Source: Planctomycetaceae bacterium
Lineage (GTDB): Bacteria > Planctomycetota > Planctomycetia > Pirellulales > Thermoguttaceae
DNA length: 36,075 bases
Direction of reading: 5' to 3'
Assembly: GCA_031269105.1 (NCBI GenBank)
Contig: JAISZO010000216.1
Location: 1 to 36,075, forward strand
Below the pieces are notes generated by a model that saw only the letters and a list, made by a program, of their open reading frames with translations, was not told the origin of the DNA and searched no databases. Positions 8,306 through 16,055 of the stretch are shown here, one piece after another. Numbering within the stretch: position 1 is the first letter of the stretch; every line of letters starts with the position of its first letter. A program made the position numbers and the translations under genes.

Positions 8306-10066
8306 TTGGGCGTTACGCCATACGTTTCCGCCTTCAAAATTTCAACCCCAAGCTTCCCTATCGTGCCAAAAGAAGATTTAATATCCGAACCGGCTAATAT
8401 ATTACTTGTCGATGACGATCCGGCAATGTTAAAATTGCTGTCGCATTTGTTAGAGACGGAAGGATATCGCGTGTGCGCGGCGAACAATGGATCAGAGGCG
8501 TTACAGCTTGCGATGCAGGAAAGCCCGGACGTGATTATTACCGATTGGCTTATGCCGGAAATGAACGGTTTGGAACTTTGCCGCAGAATCCGGCAACTTT
8601 ATGAACGCCGATTGCTGCGGCACTATTCTTATATTTTGCTTTTGACTTCGCAAACAGGCAAAGAAATATTATTGGAAGGTCTGAACGCGGGCGCTGACGA
8701 TTTTATCGAAAAAGGAGACGACAATTTTGCCGGTTTGAAAATCGAAGTTTTAGTGCGTCTTAAAACGGCGTTGCGGATGCGTAATATGCAGCGCGAATTA
8801 GAATATGCCGCGAAATACGATTTTTCAACGGATTTATTGAATCGAGCGACATTTTTCGAGCAAGGACACGAAATCTGGACAAAAATGTTGGAACTGAATA
8901 AACCGCTTGTCGCCATTATGGTGGATTGCGATTTTTTCAAACGAATCAACGATACTTACGGACATCTTGCGGGCGACGCGGTATTAGCGTCGTTGGCGAA
9001 AATTTTACGGGAACATTCGAGAACTTACGACGTGATTTGCCGATATGGCGGCGAAGAATTTTGCGCCTTGCTGCCGGATTGCGACGAACAGCTTGCGTTC
9101 CACTGGGCGGAACGAATACGAAATCATTTGGAAGTCAGCAACGTTTGTTACGAAGGAAAAAATATTGATATTACCGCAAGTTTCGGCGTTGCGGAACGAT
9201 TGAGCGGCATGGAATCGCTGGATCAACTGGTGGAACATGCCGATCAGGCGTTGTTGTTTGCGAAAGAATCGGGACGCAATAGAACGGTTCGTTATTCCGA
9301 GATATTACTCGACAATCACGATTCGCCCGACGCAATAAATTATCCGCTTTTGCGTTTATTTGATCATGTGGCGGCGGGCGACGTGATGATTCCGTTTGTG
9401 AAGACGGTGAATTATAATAAAACGGTGGCGTCCGTTACCGATTTTTTTCTGAAAACGCGCGCAGAAAAAATGCCGGTTGTTGATAACGACGGAAATTTTC
9501 TCGGATTTATTTCCGAAAAAAATCTTTTATCCATCGTCGGCGACAAAGAACGATGGCAGGAAAGTATTCGCAAATTAGTAACAAAACCGATTGTCGTTTA
9601 CGAACCGGAAACGCCGTTGAAAACGATTTATAATTTTCTTGTCCGCGTCTCGTTACATCGAGTTTTAATTATTAAAGATCGCAAACCCGCCGGATATATC
9701 TCGCGAAATTTGTTGCTTCGATGGTTGAGAAACCGATGGGCTTACGCGACGTTGTTATCCGGCGATATTGTTCCTCCTACAGAATTTGAAATTCATTCTG
9801 CGGATATTTTCAGAGATCAAATTCAATATCTATTACGTCAGCTTTCCGAACTTCAAACGGCGTTTAGCAGTCAGTTGGACGATTTATCGGAATCGTCGAT
9901 TGATCGGTATCAGGTTCATGAAACGATCTCGCTTGCGTCAAAAGTTCAGGAAATTGCCGACCAAATTTTGATTACAAACAAAGAATACGCCAACGGCGTC
10001 GTGAACGCATCCGCTACGGATTCGTCAAATGAAGAGATGATGTATCGTTTTGGATTGATGGATTAG
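8306..10066 (+). CDS. REC-GGDEF-CBS diguanylate cyclase
   Basis: This protein is a likely diguanylate cyclase making c-di-GMP from GTP. The receiver spans about residues 31-150 (LLVDDDP, phospho-acceptor D80 in DVIITDWLMPEMNG). The conserved KP near the end of the receiver reads EKG. The GGDEF domain spans about 165-310, with active-site GGEEF at 248-252. An RxxD inhibitory site (R239-D242) lies five residues upstream, so product inhibition is expected. A CBS pair follows at about 370-480, suggesting adenine-nucleotide or similar sensing. The last 100 residues are helical and unassigned. The start is uncertain: the longest frame begins at TTG 8306, and GTG at 8363, just before the receiver, is equally plausible. 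Neither has a clear Shine-Dalgarno site. No membrane segment is seen. Confidence 0.93.
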   Translation: MGVTPYVSAFKISTPSFPIVPKEDLISEPANILLVDDDPAMLKLLSHLLETEGYRVCAANNGSEALQLAMQESPDVIITDWLMPEMNGLELCRRIRQLYERRLLRHYSYILLLTSQTGKEILLEGLNAGADDFIEKGDDNFAGLKIEVLVRLKTALRMRNMQRELEYAAKYDFSTDLLNRATFFEQGHEIWTKMLELNKPLVAIMVDCDFFKRINDTYGHLAGDAVLASLAKILREHSRTYDVICRYGGEEFCALLPDCDEQLAFHWAERIRNHLEVSNVCYEGKNIDITASFGVAERLSGMESLDQLVEHADQALLFAKESGRNRTVRYSEILLDNHDSPDAINYPLLRLFDHVAAGDVMIPFVKTVNYNKTVASVTDFFLKTRAEKMPVVDNDGNFLGFISEKNLLSIVGDKERWQESIRKLVTKPIVVYEPETPLKTIYNFLVRVSLHRVLIIKDRKPAGYISRNLLLRWLRNRWAYATLLSGDIVPPTEFEIHSADIFRDQIQYLLRQLSELQTAFSSQLDDLSESSIDRYQVHETISLASKVQEIADQILITNKEYANGVVNASATDSSNEEMMYRFGLMD

Positions 10067-10155
10067 AATGAGACTTTTAGAATTTTCTTTGATCAACGAA
10101 AAAACGAATATTTATTATCAACGTTGAAAGTTAAAATGAGAATATTAACTCATGG

Positions 10156-10185
10156 CAAGCGGAAACGCAGCGCAGGAACCGCTTG
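10156..10185. terminator. Hairpin between convergent genes
   Basis: CAAGCGG and CCGCTTG are exact 7-bp arms around a 16-base loop, placed between the convergent GGDEF and cheR stops. The T-tract is poor on both sides, so bidirectional termination is only likely. Confidence 0.35.
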
Positions 10186-10206
10186 AGATTTCCCAACGTT
10201 GCGTAT

Positions 10207-11055
10207 TTACTCTTCTTTCTTGTACACGGCGGGGCAGATGTATTTCCATTTTGTCGTACCGCGTCCGATAGTTTCCGAGTGTCCGATTAAAAGATAACCG
10301 CCCGGCGCAGTTTGATGATAAAGCCGTTTGACTAATTCTATTTTCGTGTTGGCGTCAAAATAAATCATCACATTCCGACACCAGATGCAATCAAACGGTT
10401 TTTTGAACGGAAACGTTTTATTCATCAAATTAAAATGCCGAAGCGTTAATTCTTTTTTCACCTCGTCGTTGACCGCCCAATTTTCTCCGTTGCGATGGAA
10501 ATATTTTTTCTTATAGACGTCGGGCATCGTTTGCAATCGGTACGGCTCGTAAAGCGCTTTTTTCGCGGCGGTCATCGCTTTGTCCGAAATGTCCGTGCCT
10601 AAAACTCCGGCGTCCCACAAACGATAATTGTCGCCGAAATATTCCATCATACACATAATGATATTGTACGGTTCCTCGCCGCTCGACGCCGCGGCGCACC
10701 AAATTCGTAAATCGCGGCTATGTTGTTTTTCCTTTTTCTCCGTAATTTCCGGGAGAATCGTTTTCATAAAGTATTCAAAATGATCCGACTCGCGATAGAA
10801 AAACGTGTGATTCGTCGTGATCTGATTTGCCAGTTCGCCGATTGTCTGATTGGTTTTGTCTTCCACGAGGTAAAGATAATAATCGTGAAACGACCGAAAA
10901 CCGCGAGTTCGCAGAATTTTTTGCAGCCGTCCGACCACCATTCCTTTTTTTTGTTCGGTCAAATTGATTCCGAACCGTTCGTAAATCAGGTCGCGCAACG
11001 CCTGAAATTCCGCGTCGGTAATATGTTCCAAACCCGATTCCGTTGAAAAAGCCAT
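10207..11055 (-). CDS. cheR: CheR-type protein-glutamate methyltransferase
   Basis: CheR transfers methyl groups from S-adenosylmethionine to glutamates of chemoreceptors for adaptation. The 282-aa protein has the all-alpha N-terminal CheR domain (about 8-75), the NHTFFYR segment near 82-88, and the SAM-binding motif IWCAAASSGEEPY at 118-130. VLGTDIS follows near 151, then CRNVMIYF and GGYLLIGHSE. The length is typical for a plain CheR without TPR or other extensions. It lies 145 bases downstream of cheA on the same strand, separated by an A-rich repeat region. No receptor, cheW or cheB is in view, so the pathway could be chemotaxis or an alternative cellular function. Confidence 0.95.
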   Translation of the reverse strand: MAFSTESGLEHITDAEFQALRDLIYERFGINLTEQKKGMVVGRLQKILRTRGFRSFHDYYLYLVEDKTNQTIGELANQITTNHTFFYRESDHFEYFMKTILPEITEKKEKQHSRDLRIWCAAASSGEEPYNIIMCMMEYFGDNYRLWDAGVLGTDISDKAMTAAKKALYEPYRLQTMPDVYKKKYFHRNGENWAVNDEVKKELTLRHFNLMNKTFPFKKPFDCIWCRNVMIYFDANTKIELVKRLYHQTAPGGYLLIGHSETIGRGTTKWKYICPAVYKKEE

Positions 11056-11061
11056 AATTAA

Positions 11062-11197
11062 GATAAAAGTTAAAAATCAAAAGATAAAAGTTAAAATGAA
11101 AGTGAAAAGTTAAAAATAAAAAGTTTCGCAAGCGGAATTTTTAGCTTTGTGATTGAAATAATCATTTATCCAACTTTTAGTTTTTAACTTTTAACTT
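11062..11197. repeat. A-rich GTTAAAA repeats forming a long imperfect inverted repeat
   Basis: Units such as aaagttaaaa recur several times between cheA and cheR. The arm at 11104-11123 and the arm at 11175-11194 are reverse complements at 18 of 20 positions, with about 50 bases between them. Similar short units occur near 14220, 27350 and 35805. It could slow or end transcription between cheA and cheR. Confidence 0.6.
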
Positions 11198-11200
11198 ACT

Positions 11201-13831
11201 TCACTTCGCTACCGTTCCGACGGACGCTTCAAGCATTTCCCATGAAATATCTTCCGGGTTCATACGCTCGATTTCTTCCGGGCGGAGATTCCGAATTGTT
11301 TCTAAATGATCTTTTTCAGGAACGTCTTCATGTTCCTCGTCAAATTTGTATAAATTTTCGTTTGTCATTTCCCGTTTCGCGTCCGTTTCATGATTCGGTT
11401 TCGGCGGCGGAACGTCATCCCAGTCGGCGTTTTTATTACACGGCGACGCGGCAAACGTTCCGCGTTTCTGACTAATCGTGCCGACGTCGATAATCAAACT
11501 GACCGTGCCGTCGCCAAGAATCGTGCAGCCGGAAAAACCGTCCGCTTTGCCAATATAATCGGGCAAACCTTTAATGACCGCCTGTTGCTGACCGACAATC
11601 TCATCGACAAAAATGGCGAACTGCTGCCCGTTGTCTTCCGCGACAATCAAAATTCCGTCTTTCAAACGCGCGGAATCCGGTTGCTGCGCAAATATATCAT
11701 AAAGACGGATAATCGGGATCATTTCGTCCCGAAGCCGTAAAATTTCCTTGCCGTCCGGCGTCACCGTCACCTGACTGGCGGACGGAACAAGACTTTCGAG
11801 AATAGCAAGCGTCGGAATCATATATTTTGCGGTTCCGACCCGCACAAGCATAGAATCAATAATCGCCAGCGTCAACGGGATTCGTAAAATAAACGTCGAA
11901 CCTTGACCTTCGCGGGTTTGAATGTCGATACGTCCGTTGAGTTTTTCGATATTTTTACGCACAACGTCCATGCCGACGCCGCGACCGGAAATGTCGGTAA
12001 TTTTCTCCGCCGTCGAAAAACCGGCTTCAAAAATTAACCGATAAATACGGTCGTCCGACCAATCTTTCACTTCGGCGCCGACAATTCCTTTTTCCAACGC
12101 TTTGGAAACAATCGTTTCTTTATTGAGTCCGCGTCCGTCGTCGGTAATAAGAATCCAAACTTCTCCGCCTTCATGCCGTCCTTCAAGCGTAACCGTTCCC
12201 ATTTCCGGCTTTCCTTTTGCGATTCGCGTTTCCGGCGATTCAATACCGTGATCGCAACTGTTTCGCACAATATGCACAAGCGGATCGGCAATTTGTTCAA
12301 TGACGGTTTTATCGACTTCGGTTTCTTCGCCGACAATGTTCAGCTTAATTTTCTTGCCGGATTTTGTCGCGAGATCATGCACGAGCCGAATCATTTTTCG
12401 GAACGTTGCCGACAACGGAATCATCCGCACCGCCATTGCCACGTCTTTTAAGTCGTCGCAAATCCGCCGCAACTGATGTTTAGCGCGATTGTAATACTCG
12501 TCTTCCACATACGAAACCGCAGGACAACGAGTCACCATCGATTCGGCAATGACCAATTCGCCGACCAGATTGATCAGCGAATCCAACTTATGCAAATCAA
12601 CGCGAATGTCTTGTTTTGCCGCCGATCCTTTGGACGCCGTCGAAGGCGGCGCGGCGGGCGTTTTTACCGGCGCGGAAACGGCGGGAGCGGTTTCGTTCGG
12701 CGGCGCGGCAGACGTCTTGTTTCCTTGCGGCGGAGCGGCTTGATTCGTCGGTAAAGGCAACGTTTCCTGCATACTGGAATCGCCGTTAATCATCATAATT
12801 TCATTCAGCGCGTTGACGTGAGCGTCGCAATTCGTAATTTTTCCGCCGCCGCCGGATTCGACGGAATTAACGCCTTCGCGAAGAACGTCGAGCAAACTCA
12901 AAAGTTGGCTGATATTTGTATTTTCCGCCGCCACCGTTCCAATCCGCAACATGTCGAGAAACGTTTCCATCGCGTGACTCAACTGTTCCAGATCGACAAA
13001 TCCCATGAAACCGCAGTTTCCTTTGAAACTATGAATGCAGCGAAACGCCTCTTTGAACAATTCATCCGCCGCGCCTTTGTCTTCGAGAACGCGAAGCAAC
13101 GATTGTTCCACGCCGTCGATTTGTTCGTTTCCTTCCTGAACGAATCCCAGCCGCATTTCCGGCGAAAGCTGAATGGAATTTTCTTCCAATTCCACTTGAG
13201 AAATCGACGGACTCTCTATTGTTTCCTCTGATAAATTTGACGCCGCAACGGTTTTTTCCGTATTTTGCGGAGGAATTTCGTTTGTCGGCGTCGCTTGCAT
13301 TTCGGGCGTTAAGATTTTTGTCGTTTCTGCGAGCGAAACCGAAACGGAAATATCCGACGGCAACGCGGGCGTTTCCGTTTGCGAAACGAATTCCGAAGAC
13401 GCGGACGTCGCTTCCGTTAGAGAAGGCGTTCCTTCGGAGTGCGTTTTCAAATTCGCAATGAATCGTTTCGCTTCTTCGTCGAAACCTTTATCTTCGCCGG
13501 TTTCCACAATGACGTCGAGCATTTTACGGAACAAGTCGAGCGTTTTGCAAAGCGTTTCCGTAATCTCGACAGTCAAAATCAATTCGCCGTTACGGATTTT
13601 ATCGAGCAGCGATTCCGCTTCATGCGTAACGGAGGCAATCGTGTCGAGGGCGAGAAATCCCGCGCTTCCTTTCATGGAATGAAACAGACGAAATACCGAA
13701 TTGATCAATTCATGGTCAACCGTCGCGCCGTTTTCGTCGCCGTTATAAATTTCAATCAACGTTGGTTCGACCTCGTCAATATATTCGCGAGCTTCCTGAA
13801 CAAATTCGATTATCAATGACATATCTTCCAT
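11201..13831 (-). CDS. cheA: CheA histidine kinase with two Hpt domains
   Basis: CheA is the central kinase of a chemosensory array. From the chosen start (876 aa) there are two histidine phosphotransfer domains, with the phospho-His in FRLFHSMKGSAGF (H51) and CIHSFKGNCGF (H267). A Pro/Ala-rich linker follows (about 355-405), then the dimerisation domain (LDSLINLVGELVIAES). The kinase domain carries the N-box HIVRNSCDHGIE (N524), DDGRGL and SGRGVGMDVV. A CheW-like domain covers about 675-810, and an acidic tail ends the protein. No CheY-binding P2 domain is evident. The ATG at 13831 is preceded by GGAGGTGG at 6 bases, which favours it over an in-frame TTG at 13855. The duplicated Hpt is unusual compared with E. 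coli. Confidence 0.96.
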   Translation of the reverse strand: MEDMSLIIEFVQEAREYIDEVEPTLIEIYNGDENGATVDHELINSVFRLFHSMKGSAGFLALDTIASVTHEAESLLDKIRNGELILTVEITETLCKTLDLFRKMLDVIVETGEDKGFDEEAKRFIANLKTHSEGTPSLTEATSASSEFVSQTETPALPSDISVSVSLAETTKILTPEMQATPTNEIPPQNTEKTVAASNLSEETIESPSISQVELEENSIQLSPEMRLGFVQEGNEQIDGVEQSLLRVLEDKGAADELFKEAFRCIHSFKGNCGFMGFVDLEQLSHAMETFLDMLRIGTVAAENTNISQLLSLLDVLREGVNSVESGGGGKITNCDAHVNALNEIMMINGDSSMQETLPLPTNQAAPPQGNKTSAAPPNETAPAVSAPVKTPAAPPSTASKGSAAKQDIRVDLHKLDSLINLVGELVIAESMVTRCPAVSYVEDEYYNRAKHQLRRICDDLKDVAMAVRMIPLSATFRKMIRLVHDLATKSGKKIKLNIVGEETEVDKTVIEQIADPLVHIVRNSCDHGIESPETRIAKGKPEMGTVTLEGRHEGGEVWILITDDGRGLNKETIVSKALEKGIVGAEVKDWSDDRIYRLIFEAGFSTAEKITDISGRGVGMDVVRKNIEKLNGRIDIQTREGQGSTFILRIPLTLAIIDSMLVRVGTAKYMIPTLAILESLVPSASQVTVTPDGKEILRLRDEMIPIIRLYDIFAQQPDSARLKDGILIVAEDNGQQFAIFVDEIVGQQQAVIKGLPDYIGKADGFSGCTILGDGTVSLIIDVGTISQKRGTFAASPCNKNADWDDVPPPKPNHETDAKREMTNENLYKFDEEHEDVPEKDHLETIRNLRPEEIERMNPEDISWEMLEASVGTVAK

Positions 13832-13837
13832 TGAAGA

Positions 13838-13845
13838 CCACCTCC
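13838..13845 (-). promoter_or_regulatory. Ribosome binding site of cheA
   Basis: GGAGGTGG on the minus strand lies 6 bases before the ATG at 13831. It is one of the few strong Shine-Dalgarno sites in the window and decides the cheA start. Confidence 0.8.
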
Positions 13846-14040
13846 GGTAAGCCAAATGCAGGAGAATTTTTTAATCGGCAGATTTTAACCGCCTGAAACC
13901 TATTTGTTGTAAAATAGGTTACTATTCTTACCAAATATCTCAAATCTCTGCATTTTTGGGGAGAATCGAGCGGAATCAGAAAAAATGACGAAAAAAAATT
14001 CAAAGACGTCGAAAGAAGAATGAGAACAAGATGATTGTAA

Positions 14041-14104
14041 CGATTCTGACGCTTGCGTTTCCCGTACTTTCGCGTATTGAATACCAACGCTGGAATTTGA
14101 TACC
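14041..14104. repeat. Palindromic intergenic repeat, copy 1
   Basis: The right part, ccaacgctggaatttgatac, matches the right arm of the copy at 20953-21013 in the same orientation. The loop segment (cccgtactttcgcgtattg) instead matches the other copy's loop as its reverse complement. The left arm is more diverged. This pattern suggests a dispersed hairpin element whose loop inverted relative to its arms. Confidence 0.55.
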
Positions 14105-14123
14105 TAGAACCTGCAACCTAAAA

Positions 14124-14154
14124 CAAAATTCCCCTCCAACGGAGAGGAATTTTG
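14124..14154. repeat. Strong hairpin in a divergent promoter region
   Basis: CAAAATTCC and GGAATTTTG are exact 9-bp arms, extended by CTC/GAG after one mismatch, around a 5-base loop. No T-tract follows, and both flanking genes point away, so it does not sit at a normal terminator position. Confidence 0.5.
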
Positions 14155-14238
14155 CCCAACTTTAAAAATTCTTCGGGATTTCTTCGTGGTAAAATAAAAT
14201 CAGCGGTTCAGACAGTTTTCACTTTTAGTTTTTAGCCA

Positions 14239-14277
14239 AAATGCTCAAGTTTTACGATTTTGCGAGAAAATATTTTT
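14239..14277 (+). repeat. 39-bp direct repeat, upstream copy
   Basis: This copy is identical over 39 bases to 16017-16055, which covers the first 12 codons of comF. The two copies bracket the dispanin, DUF2752 and DUF4190 genes. The unit length is 1778 bp. Confidence 0.97.
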
Positions 14278-14282
14278 CCTGA
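14241..14282 (+). pseudogene. comF 5'-end fragment (13 codons)
   Basis: The ATG and following codons read MLKFYDFARKYFS and then TGA. The first 12 residues and their DNA are identical to the ComF protein encoded from 16019. The fragment ends one codon after the repeat. It is too short to function as an enzyme and is best read as a duplicated remnant. Confidence 0.75.
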
Positions 14283-14390
14283 TTCTCTTGCATTTTTTTG
14301 AATTGATGTTACATTATTAAGCAAAGTTGCGAGCGATGTTGAAAAATTCGCTTGTGCAGAAAAACAAAAAATCTTTTCGGGAGAGAAATA

Positions 14391-14738
14391 ATGAGCGAAT
14401 ACGAACATAACAACGTCAATCCGTATGCCGCCGATTACGTGGACGTGGAAAATGATCGCCCGTTTAGCGGCGGTACGCCGGAACATATACCGGATTATCT
14501 GGTTTGGGCTATTTTGGAAACCCTGTTTTGTTGCTTGCCGTTCGGAATTGCCGGTATCATTTATTCGGCACAGGCAAATTCCGCAAAAAGCGCCGGAAAT
14601 TATTACCAAGCGATAGAAAGCGCAAAAAAAGCAAAGAAGTACCTGATTATCGGCGTTGTTGGTTGGGCTGTGATGTTTGTCGGGTATATTACTGTTGTTG
14701 CTATTATTGCAGTTGTCGGCAATAACAATATGAATTAA
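14391..14738 (+). CDS. CD225/dispanin family small membrane protein
   Basis: The 115-aa protein has a short polar N-terminus and the dispanin pattern: PDYLVWAILETLFCCLPFGI (34-53), then GIIYSAQANSAKSAGNYYQA, then a second hydrophobic helix at about 85-110. The family includes animal IFITM membrane proteins. Bacterial members have no settled function, although membrane re-entrant insertion is expected. The start is the ATG with GGGAG 7 bases upstream (14379-14383); an earlier in-frame TTG lacks such support. DUF2752 and DUF4190 genes follow closely, and similar small membrane proteins often neighbour dispanins in bacteria. It is the first gene of the unit bounded by the 39-bp repeats. Confidence 0.88.
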   Translation: MSEYEHNNVNPYAADYVDVENDRPFSGGTPEHIPDYLVWAILETLFCCLPFGIAGIIYSAQANSAKSAGNYYQAIESAKKAKKYLIIGVVGWAVMFVGYITVVAIIAVVGNNNMN

Positions 14739-14753
14739 TGATTAAGCGCTTCG

Positions 14754-15239
14754 ATGACGCAAGAAAAAACGCCGCAAAATAACAGAACTATCCCAAAGCC
14801 ATTGTTTTGGAAAAACGCGTTGTTGCTCGCGGGAGGAATTGCGATTGTTCTTTTGTTTTGCGGCGTTTTAGCTTATCGGCATCCGTCGGATTACGGCTTT
14901 CCCGCTTGTCCGTTTCACACAGTAACGGGGTTGTATTGTCCGGGTTGCGGTTCATTACGAGCGACGCATTTTTTACTCAACGGTTGTTTTCTTCACAGCA
15001 TAAGATGCAATCCATTGGTATCGCTAATGTCGCCATTGATTATTTTTTCGGCGACAAGATGGTTTTGTACGGCGTTTCTGCAAATCCGAGTCCCTTTCCC
15101 GTATCAAAACGCGATTTATTGGACTATTTTGGTCGTCATTATCCTGTTTTTTATTGCGAGAAATTTGCCGTTTGAATTTTTAGAAATTTTACGTCCGCCA
15201 ACACGTGCCGACGCCGCTGAAAACATACTTTTTTGTTGA
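14754..15239 (+). CDS. DUF2752 family membrane protein
   Basis: The 161-aa protein has an N-terminal transmembrane helix at about 22-41, the family signature CPFHTVTGLYCPGCGSLRA (52-70, Cys 52, 62 and 65), and hydrophobic helices near 88-110 and 121-137. DUF2752 proteins are small predicted inner-membrane proteins of unknown function. The cysteine cluster could bind metal, which is inference. The gene starts 15 bases after the dispanin stop and overlaps the start region of the next ORF, suggesting one transcript. Confidence 0.85.
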   Translation: MTQEKTPQNNRTIPKPLFWKNALLLAGGIAIVLLFCGVLAYRHPSDYGFPACPFHTVTGLYCPGCGSLRATHFLLNGCFLHSIRCNPLVSLMSPLIIFSATRWFCTAFLQIRVPFPYQNAIYWTILVVIILFFIARNLPFEFLEILRPPTRADAAENILFC

Positions 15240-15271
15240 TTTTAATTTTTTATTTTTGCGGAACTGTAAAT

Positions 15272-15859
15272 ATGTCCCAATGCGCTTTTTGTCATGATTT
15301 ACTGGAAGAAAAAAAAGGAAATATCATTCCCGGTTATGCGTTTGTTTATGCTTTTCAGCAAGGTTACGCTCTTGAAAATTCTCCAAGTTGGCAAACGATG
15401 AAAGAAACGGCAGTCAAAGCGATTACCGATTATGAGGCGGATTGTTCCGATTCGGTACTCGCTGAAAACTGGAGACGGCAACTGACGTTTCCCAACCGCC
15501 GCTTTCGCGTTTGCGACGCTTGTTTTTCAGCATTGCGTCCGTATCTTCCCGACAACCCCAATGACATACCGCGAAATCTTTCCTATTTCTCTTTTTCTTC
15601 AGATTCTTTCAATTCGTCGCTTTCATGGATTGTGCCGATTCAAACGTCCATTTTAGCTATGATCGCGGGATATGCGGGAATGTTTTCCGTTTTATGCATT
15701 CCCGCCCCGCTTGCGTTAATTCTCGGCATTCTTGCTTTTGCGCATCTCCGCAAACATCCTGAAAAGAAAGGGATGGGACGCGCAATTTTTGCGATTGTTA
15801 TGGGAACAGTTTTTTCTTTATTTTTGTGCATTTTGATTGGAATTGCTTTATTGGGGTGA
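15272..15859 (+). CDS. Zinc-ribbon-like protein with C-terminal DUF4190 membrane domain
   Basis: The 195-aa protein has CAFC (Cys 4 and 7) and CDAC (Cys 81 and 84) pairs that could form a split zinc site. Two hydrophobic helices follow at about 124-155 and 171-194, joined by HLRKHPEKKGMGRA. That arrangement is the DUF4190 pattern of small membrane domains. The function is unknown. I chose ATG 15272 because the first conserved Cys pair follows directly; the open frame extends upstream to a TTG at 15233 that would overlap DUF2752. It is the last complete gene before the comF copy of the 39-bp repeat. Confidence 0.75.
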   Translation: MSQCAFCHDLLEEKKGNIIPGYAFVYAFQQGYALENSPSWQTMKETAVKAITDYEADCSDSVLAENWRRQLTFPNRRFRVCDACFSALRPYLPDNPNDIPRNLSYFSFSSDSFNSSLSWIVPIQTSILAMIAGYAGMFSVLCIPAPLALILGILAFAHLRKHPEKKGMGRAIFAIVMGTVFSLFLCILIGIALLG

Positions 15860-16016
15860 TTTTGCCGACCGAATATTGACCTTAATTTATATGATTACGA
15901 CGTACTATAAAATTGACGTTTCTTATGCGTCATTCGTTTTTATGAGAAAATTGACTTTGCTTGAAATTTCCTAACGCGTCGTTCAATAGATTATTTTTTA
16001 TGCCATGCCAAACAAC

Positions 16017-16055
16017 AAATGCTCAAGTTTTACGATTTTGCGAGAAAATATTTTT
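16017..16055 (+). repeat. 39-bp direct repeat, comF copy
   Basis: This is the intact partner of 14239-14277. It includes two bases before the comF ATG and its first 12 codons plus one base. No mismatch was found over 39 bases. Confidence 0.97.

Larger units (their letters stand above)
13832..14390. other. Divergent intergenic region with repeats and a comF fragment
   Basis: These 559 bases separate divergent cheA and the dispanin gene. They contain the cheA ribosome binding site (13838-13845), a palindromic repeat copy (14041-14104), a strong hairpin (14124-14154), a short A/T-rich repeat near 14220 and a 13-codon comF fragment (14241-14282). The rest shows no gene. Confidence 0.65.
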
